From Pseudobdellovibrionaceae bacterium (lineage in GTDB: Bacteria; Bdellovibrionota; Bdellovibrionia; Bdellovibrionales; Bdellovibrionaceae), in NCBI GenBank assembly GCA_019637875.1, contig JAHBUW010000014.1, positions 44,959 through 108,958 of the forward strand: a stretch of DNA of 64,000 bases, given 5' to 3'. The notes beneath the pieces are model-generated. The model did no database searches, was not told the origin of the DNA, and was given only the letters and a program-made list of their open reading frames with translations. The stretch's first letter is position 1. Each line of letters opens with the position of its first letter. Positions 59,737 to 64,000 of this stretch are shown here, piece by piece. Both the position numbers and the translations under genes were made by a program.

Positions 59737-60063
59737 CCATTTTTAAGATTGCCTCAATCCCGGCGACTTCGCCACGTGGACCCCGAGAAAGTCCAGCCCC
59801 CGTGCTTCGAAAAGAGAAACATCGTCCTCAAAACGAAGCACGCCAGACGATTGTCGAAGTTCCGGTGCGGGAATCCCCCGCCACCCCTTTCCTCGCGCCC
59901 GGAAACGCGCGGGATCCTTCGGTAATCGCTTTCATTGTCGAGGTCCTAGACTGTGACTTGCGACTTCGACCAAAAATCCGTGAAAACCCGTTCCCGCTTT
60001 CACCGCCCGTTCACGCCTGACCGGCCGCGAGGGGCTCTGTTCGAGAACGCAGAAAACGAACGC
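59737..60063. other. Intergenic region without a convincing gene
   Basis: Some 330 bp between the phosphatase start and the small leader frame. Short open frames here have no ribosome site or plausible protein character. There are two small GC hairpins: GCGGG-AATCC-CCCGC near 59867-59881 and a GCGC-type stem near 59900. It probably contains the promoters for the phosphatase (minus) and lipoprotein (plus) genes, but I cannot place them reliably. Confidence 0.6.
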
Positions 60064-60135
60064 ATGAGCACGACCGTTGCTTTAAAGATTCTCGCAATCA
60101 CTTGGGGGGTCCAAGTCTTTGCGGGGGTAAAATGA
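60064..60135 (+). CDS. Possible 23-residue leader peptide
   Basis: Short frame MSTTVALKILAITWGVQVFAGVK whose TGA overlaps the ATG of the downstream lipoprotein (ATGA), with a hairpin CTTGG-GGGGT-CCAAG (60101-60115) inside it. The overlap and hydrophobic composition suggest translational coupling; absence of a clear ribosome site keeps this weak. Confidence 0.3.
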   Translation: MSTTVALKILAITWGVQVFAGVK

Positions 60136-60701
60136 ACGCAAAGACTTTCACCATGATTTCACTACTCGCTCTCGCTCTGCTTTCGACCGCTTGCGCGCCG
60201 AAAGAATTCAGCGCGGCGAGTGAAGGCGAACTCGGACTCAAAAATCTGGGCTCGGAAACCACCGGTGGTGATGGCGAGGGGGAACTCCCCGCGACCGGGA
60301 CCAACACTCCGGATCCGACGGATCCCACCGACCCCTCAACACCCGTGACCCCCGTGATCTATCCGCAGATCACCATGAAGATCCCGACCTGCACCTCGCA
60401 TCAAAACTGTCAGGTCCGCGTCGTCCTGAGCCGCGTCGATGGAAAAACTGTCAGTTACCGTTGGAAGACGAACGACACCAAGTACACGCAAGATCCGGGT
60501 CGTTACGCGCAGCCGGGCGTTCATTACGTCGCCACCGGCGGCACCGTGACCTTCAATGCCGGTTCGACCCTGCAGTACAAATACATCCAAACCCTTTCGG
60601 GTTTCACGCAGATCGACATTCCGTTTCTTTACGGAGAGTGCACGTACGACAATCGTCCCGTTGACTGCTCCGTCTACAAATTCAAACTGGAACGCATTTA
60701 G
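60132..60701 (+). CDS. Lipoprotein of unknown function
   Basis: 189 residues from ATG 60132, preceded by GGGGG. Signal peptide with lipobox LLSTAC (Cys about residue 21). After a Gly/Thr/Asp/Pro linker (about residues 45-75) is a beta-type domain with four Cys: TCTSHQNCQVRVVL and GECTYDNRPVDCSVYKF, which probably form two disulfides. The repeated WKTNDTKYTQ, VHYVATGGTVTF and LQYKYIQT strands suggest an Ig-like or similar beta sandwich. Surface-anchored role is likely; function unknown. Confidence 0.72.
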   Translation: MNAKTFTMISLLALALLSTACAPKEFSAASEGELGLKNLGSETTGGDGEGELPATGTNTPDPTDPTDPSTPVTPVIYPQITMKIPTCTSHQNCQVRVVLSRVDGKTVSYRWKTNDTKYTQDPGRYAQPGVHYVATGGTVTFNAGSTLQYKYIQTLSGFTQIDIPFLYGECTYDNRPVDCSVYKFKLERI

Positions 60702-60726
60702 TTCGTCAAATCGAGAATCGAGATAT

Positions 60727-60775
60727 GGGGGGTCCGCCCGAGTTTTTCCCTTTTCTTGGGCGGACCCGATTTTCC
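60727..60775. terminator. Strong convergent terminator
   Basis: GGGTCCGCCCGAG (60730-60742) pairs with CTTGGGCGGACCC (60755-60767) with one G-U pair in the 13-bp stem. The loop and right flank are T-rich, giving termination mainly of the lipoprotein gene on the plus strand and also opposing readthrough of the secreted-protein operon. Confidence 0.85.
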
Positions 60776-60782
60776 CTCAGGC

Positions 60783-61427
60783 TTACTGCAGCTCAGGGAT
60801 CCGAGTTGCATCTTCTTTCATGATCCGCGCCGCCACGTAAAACGTCCCGGAGGCATCGTCGAATCCACCCGCGGCATTGCGCCGCACACCGTGGATCGTG
60901 TACTCAAAATTCAAAACCAATCCGAGCCCCACCTTCATGAGCTCCGTGAAGACCTTGCGTCCGTTCGAGTTGAAAACGAAACTGCACGCCTGCTCTTGGC
61001 CGATCACCCCGCCCGGATGATTGCAAGAGTTCGAAGCGAGTAGCCCCGCGATCGACTCATCCTTCAAGATCATCTGGCTCGACGTGAAGGCCACTCCCGC
61101 AAAACGCGCATCCGGCACGCGGGATTTGATCTCGGCGATGACGCTTTCGATTTCTTTCCCGTACTTTAGACACATCGTTGTCATGACAAGGCCCCGTTTG
61201 TAGCCGCTGTTGTTCACGTAGTTCTTGTACGCGAAAATCGGCTGCCCCGCCTCGTCCCGGCAGACGCCCATGTGGTTCGGCGCATAGTAGAAGAGTTTCG
61301 GGTCGACGCTATCGCCGTAGACCGTGATCACCCCGCTGGCCGCCATACTTTCATTCAGAATGGGCGCCGCCGTGGCGAACGAACCCCAAGTCAAAAAAAC
61401 CGTGAATCCCGCGATCAACTTCTTCAT
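60783..61427 (-). CDS. Secreted protein D of a four-gene cluster; paralogue of protein A
   Basis: 214 residues with a signal peptide (MKKLIAGFTVFLTWGSFATA). ITVYGDSVDPKLFYYAPNH and DEAGQPIFAYKNY align with the start of the protein at 62554-63546 (LTLYPDSQDPQKFYYFPN, DRAGRPLFSLAYY), so the two are paralogues; this one lacks the second half. Cys residues (GVCRDEA, TTMCLKYG, NSCNHPG, EQACSFV) probably pair. It is the last gene of a tight minus-strand operon, 1 bp after a small lipoprotein gene. Confidence 0.75.
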   Translation of the reverse strand: MKKLIAGFTVFLTWGSFATAAPILNESMAASGVITVYGDSVDPKLFYYAPNHMGVCRDEAGQPIFAYKNYVNNSGYKRGLVMTTMCLKYGKEIESVIAEIKSRVPDARFAGVAFTSSQMILKDESIAGLLASNSCNHPGGVIGQEQACSFVFNSNGRKVFTELMKVGLGLVLNFEYTIHGVRRNAAGGFDDASGTFYVAARIMKEDATRIPELQ

Positions 61428-61428
61428 T

Positions 61429-61737
61429 TCAGTTCTCCCTTTTCAAAGTGTTATGTTCCGAAACTTCGCACGTCTTTTCACAGCGCAGGTCGAGATGCCG
61501 ATCGAACTCGCGCACCCACGCTTCAAATCCCGGCGCGCGCGCTTTTCCCACCAAGCGGAAATAGAGCTCCGCGCGGGTCACGCCTTTTAATCCAAGCCCG
61601 TCCCGATGCTCCTCGGCGGTCCAACCTTGATGGGACGGTTTCACGCCCGCGGCGGCCCCCCCGCCCTCGCCACCGCCCGCACAGGCGGCGAGATTGAATC
61701 CGCAAGCCAGAACGAGAAGCCTACTCCACCGATTCAT
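61429..61737 (-). CDS. Small lipoprotein (protein C of the cluster)
   Basis: 102 residues from ATG 61737, which overlaps the upstream gene by 17 bp. Signal peptide with lipobox LAAC (Cys about residue 19), Gly-rich linker (AGGGEGGGAAAG), then a short charged domain with GVTRAELYFRLVGKARAPGFE and a C-terminal Cys pair (LRCEKTCEVSEH). Too small for an enzyme; likely a membrane-anchored partner of the flanking secreted proteins. Confidence 0.65.
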   Translation of the reverse strand: MNRWSRLLVLACGFNLAACAGGGEGGGAAAGVKPSHQGWTAEEHRDGLGLKGVTRAELYFRLVGKARAPGFEAWVREFDRHLDLRCEKTCEVSEHNTLKREN

Positions 61738-62542
61738 GGCTTCCCCGCCAGATCCAAGTCGGTGCGGTTCTTTCTTGAACGAGGCTTTCCTCAACGCGGA
61801 CGTAATCTTTCAAGACGGCGCGCGAGTTGACCTCGAGCTCGACATTTAAGACGTCACGGAGCGTGCGCACCCAGGTCAGTCCGGGATCCGCGTAGCAATT
61901 GTCGAGGAGCCCTTTCAACCAGGCGTCGCGATCGCCGTCGCGCAGCCCTTCCGGTCGCCGCTCAAGTTCGCCGACCGCGCGCGCCAGATTCTCAATAAGG
62001 GTCCGGGCCGTGCGCCCCGGCAGCGTCATGCGTTCACACACCTGCGCATTCAAGGGAATGCGCTCTTTCACGACGGCTTTGGTGACGTTCACGGTCACTT
62101 CGCCGGTCAAAGCGAAGGCCGCATCGGGAGCGATCTTCGCGGACCGCAACTGCTGGTACTGCGCCTTGGTCAATACGACAGTACCCTGCCCGTAAGCGCC
62201 TTCGATCCCCTGTTTAAGATCGAGCTTCGCGCGCAAATCCAAAGGCCGGATCAGCATCTCGACGTGCGAAGACGCGGCGTCCATTTTGGCGCGCGCGATC
62301 TTGAAGCCCGGATAGGCTTTCTTCAGCCCGTCGAGCTCCACTTGATAGTCGGGAATCGAGTAGTTCCACTCGTATTGCAAAAGGGCCCAGTTTTCCGCCG
62401 AGATTTTCGTTTCCAACAACTGGGTCGTCAGCACGGACGTCGGCATGACGTTCACGATCTGCGCGTTTTCGTCGATCCAGGTCGTGGGCGCGGCGTGAAC
62501 GTTCGCCGCAAAAAATAAAGTGAGTAAAGTCAGGAATTTCAT
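61721..62542 (-). CDS. Secreted protein B of the cluster
   Basis: 273 residues. Start taken as ATG 62542, which has AAGGAG seven bases upstream; an ATG two codons earlier is too close to that site. Signal peptide MKFLTLLTLFFAANVHA. The mature part has alternating helices and strands (LKKAYPGFKIARAKMDAASSHVEMLI, VVLTKAQYQQLRS, EVTVNVTKAVVKERIPL) similar in rhythm to protein A but without clear identity. Two Cys (NAQVCERM, DNCYADPG) may pair. Eleven bp separate it from protein A's stop. Confidence 0.7.
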   Translation of the reverse strand: MKFLTLLTLFFAANVHAAPTTWIDENAQIVNVMPTSVLTTQLLETKISAENWALLQYEWNYSIPDYQVELDGLKKAYPGFKIARAKMDAASSHVEMLIRPLDLRAKLDLKQGIEGAYGQGTVVLTKAQYQQLRSAKIAPDAAFALTGEVTVNVTKAVVKERIPLNAQVCERMTLPGRTARTLIENLARAVGELERRPEGLRDGDRDAWLKGLLDNCYADPGLTWVRTLRDVLNVELEVNSRAVLKDYVRVEESLVQERTAPTWIWRGSHESVE

Positions 62543-62553
62543 GGGCATTCTCC

Positions 62554-63546
62554 TTAGTCGGCTTTCAGCACGAGTTCGTTGTAGTAGGGACCGACATCTT
62601 TGACGGACAAGTCGACGCAGAATTCACGTTCGACAAGATCACGCAAAACGATGCGGCCTTCGAATTTATGGAGCTCTTCTTTTTTCACGCTATTCAACGC
62701 GAACTGCAGCGGGGTCGAGTCGAAAATCACGTTCGTCGCCGAGCGGTTGTAGTTAAGCTTCGGCTCGAACAGTTTCGCGATCATTTGATCGGTCAGTTTA
62801 TAAACGTAGTCCTGCTTCTGGGCGTCGCCACCGTTGATCGTCACGAAAACGTACTGGGTGTTGTAGAGCTTTTCGACCTCGCGGGTGATCGTCGTGCGCC
62901 ACCAAAGGGCGCCCGCCGAAGCGCTCGCGCGGAAGTACTCGTAAAGCTGCTGCCACTCGATCACGATGTGGGCGTCCATATTGGGGCCCAGACCTTCCAC
63001 TTTGTAGCAGTAGTTGAGCTGCGGTCCGGTGCCCGATTTCGCTTTCGCGCGGAAGATCTGCGCGCCGATCTCGGTGAGCTCGACCGACATCCCCATTTCG
63101 TCCTCGGCACGTCCTCCGTGCGGCGGCAGAACGAGATTGCGGTACATATTGAGCTGACCCGAAACCACCGTCGACGCCTTCACCGGAATCACGGCCAGGC
63201 CCGCGTTGGGATTTTGCTGCAAGAATTCCGCGGTCGCTTTGCGCATCGGCGCGTTCATGTCCAAACGGAAAACCGCGTTCAGCAGGCCGCCCCCGTCATC
63301 CGGAGACGCATTGTCCAGCCCGTAGTAAGCGAGCGAAAACAGCGGACGACCGGCGCGGTCCTGCGCGAGCGTAGAGGAATTCGGAAAATAGTAGAACTTC
63401 TGCGGGTCCTGAGAATCCGGATAAAGGGTCAAGACCTCACTGATCCTTGTCGCCGCATTTTCGGAGAGAAGGGGCAAAGCCTGAGCGGTGAAAGCGCATG
63501 TCAAAACCGCGGTCATCGAGACCGAACGAAGAAACAACGAGAGCAT
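62554..63546 (-). CDS. Secreted protein A of the cluster; paralogue of protein D
   Basis: 330 residues from ATG 63546, which has AGGAGG upstream; longer frames further upstream lack a signal peptide. Signal peptide MLSLFLRSVSMTAVLTCAFTAQA. Conserved block LTLYPDSQDPQKFYYFPN and DRAGRPLFSLAYYGL is shared with protein D. Later parts (HIVIEWQQLYEYFRA, YVFVTINGGDAQKQ, IVLRDLVEREFCVDLSVKD) suggest repeated beta/alpha units and membrane-proximal binding, but no family is recognised. Few Cys. First gene of the operon. Confidence 0.72.
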   Translation of the reverse strand: MLSLFLRSVSMTAVLTCAFTAQALPLLSENAATRISEVLTLYPDSQDPQKFYYFPNSSTLAQDRAGRPLFSLAYYGLDNASPDDGGGLLNAVFRLDMNAPMRKATAEFLQQNPNAGLAVIPVKASTVVSGQLNMYRNLVLPPHGGRAEDEMGMSVELTEIGAQIFRAKAKSGTGPQLNYCYKVEGLGPNMDAHIVIEWQQLYEYFRASASAGALWWRTTITREVEKLYNTQYVFVTINGGDAQKQDYVYKLTDQMIAKLFEPKLNYNRSATNVIFDSTPLQFALNSVKKEELHKFEGRIVLRDLVEREFCVDLSVKDVGPYYNELVLKAD

Positions 63547-63730
63547 GGAACCTCCTATGTGCCCGGCCGCCGTAGCGAAAACCCGGCCGGGTTCCGGACG
63601 CTGATCTCGCAACGGGTCGGTCCGGCGTGTCCGGCTGCCGGACGGTGTTCCGGATTGAGACAACGCACGCGAAAGCCGCGCTTTCACGAAGGTTCCTCAC
63701 CTCCACCCCCACTCTTTTGATAATCTAAAC

Positions 63731-64000
63731 ATGTTGGATCAAAGGGGGTTTGGCTTGGGATCTGTGCGTCCGTTCTGTCTTCTTGTCGCCGCAATGCTCG
63801 CGGCCCCCGTTGTCTTTTCCGAAGCCGCCGAAGAACCCACGCAGATGGAGTTACCCCTGGAAGGGGGTTCAACACGTTTGGATACAAGCCCCTTCGATGT
63901 GATTCGAAGAAGCAATGAGGACGCGCAACGCGCTTTGCGTGAACAGCTCGATCGCGTGAACGCCGACGCCCGACGCGCCAACGAAGGCGCCGTCGAAGCC
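63731..64000 (+). CDS. Secreted protein, 3' truncated by window edge
   Basis: Open frame from ATG 63731 to the last base with no stop (90 codons). The start MLDQRGFGLGSVRPFCLLVAAMLAAPVVFSEA looks like a signal peptide; an internal GTG or ATG could be the true start. The mature visible part is charged and helical (DVIRRSNEDAQRALREQLD, RVNADARRANEGA), perhaps a coiled coil. No ribosome site is visible before the ATG. Divergent from the protein A gene. Confidence 0.6.
   Translation, partial: MLDQRGFGLGSVRPFCLLVAAMLAAPVVFSEAAEEPTQMELPLEGGSTRLDTSPFDVIRRSNEDAQRALREQLDRVNADARRANEGAVEA

Overview
The window is 64 kb of GC-rich, gene-dense bacterial chromosome. Nearly all of it is coding, and most genes lie on the minus strand. 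Gene content points to a Gram-negative bacterium: LptD, lipoproteins with lipoboxes, outer-membrane-like barrels and many signal peptides. The mix of housekeeping operons with numerous secreted proteins of unknown function, long coiled-coil proteins, a GYF-domain membrane protein and a CHASE2-type cyclase suggests the Bdellovibrionota (Bdellovibrio-like) or a neighbouring former-deltaproteobacterial lineage. That placement is inference from gene content only; no rRNA gene is present to confirm it. I saw no prophage, insertion sequence, transposase or CRISPR array.

Layout. 1-5.9 kb: truncated RlmD/TrmA-type methyltransferase, an RDD membrane protein, a large Cys-containing secreted protein, an unknown protein coupled to an MscS channel, and a transglycosylase-like lipoprotein. 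5.9-8.9 kb: a tRNA-Val(GAC) gene with a duplicated 3' end, lipB, and two envelope proteins resembling FlgT. 8.9-18 kb: dnaE, then a tight operon miaB - BFN nuclease-like - gamma carbonic anhydrase-like - guaB - guaA, ending in an unusual 104-bp palindrome. 18-20.7 kb: a conserved unknown, a nested inverted-repeat terminator, a histone-tail-like protein, and a repetitive secreted protein. 20.7-25.9 kb: thiolase and the two CoA-transferase subunits (ketone body / acetoacetate metabolism) behind a palindromic promoter, a cyclic-nucleotide-binding protein, and pyruvate kinase.

26-44 kb: a 558-residue coiled-coil protein, two envelope proteins, an HU-like protein, the 1079-residue GYF-domain protein, a ChaN-like protein, a VKOR-DsbA fusion, a coiled-coil/STAS pair, then a CHASE2 adenylate/guanylate cyclase whose stop overlaps the start of lptD. 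44-51.6 kb: the classic translation operon prfC - ffh - rpsP - khpA - rimM - trmD - SPOUT methyltransferase - rplS - rnhB - yraN. 51.7-60 kb: trhO, an outer-membrane barrel, an RDD-AsmA-like fusion overlapping a rhomboid protease, a ferritin-like protein, msrB, an unknown secreted protein, and a PPP-type phosphatase. 60-64 kb: a lipoprotein with a possible leader peptide, and a compact four-gene set of secreted proteins containing two paralogues. A secreted protein cut by the window edge follows.

Most of the window is ordinary core genome. The best leads for something undescribed are the secreted-protein cluster at 60.8-63.5 kb, the tRNA-Val 3'-end duplication whose trailer can pair with the CCA end, the histone-tail/zinc-like protein, the RDD-AsmA/rhomboid pair, the cyclase-lptD coupling, and several unusual structured intergenic elements.
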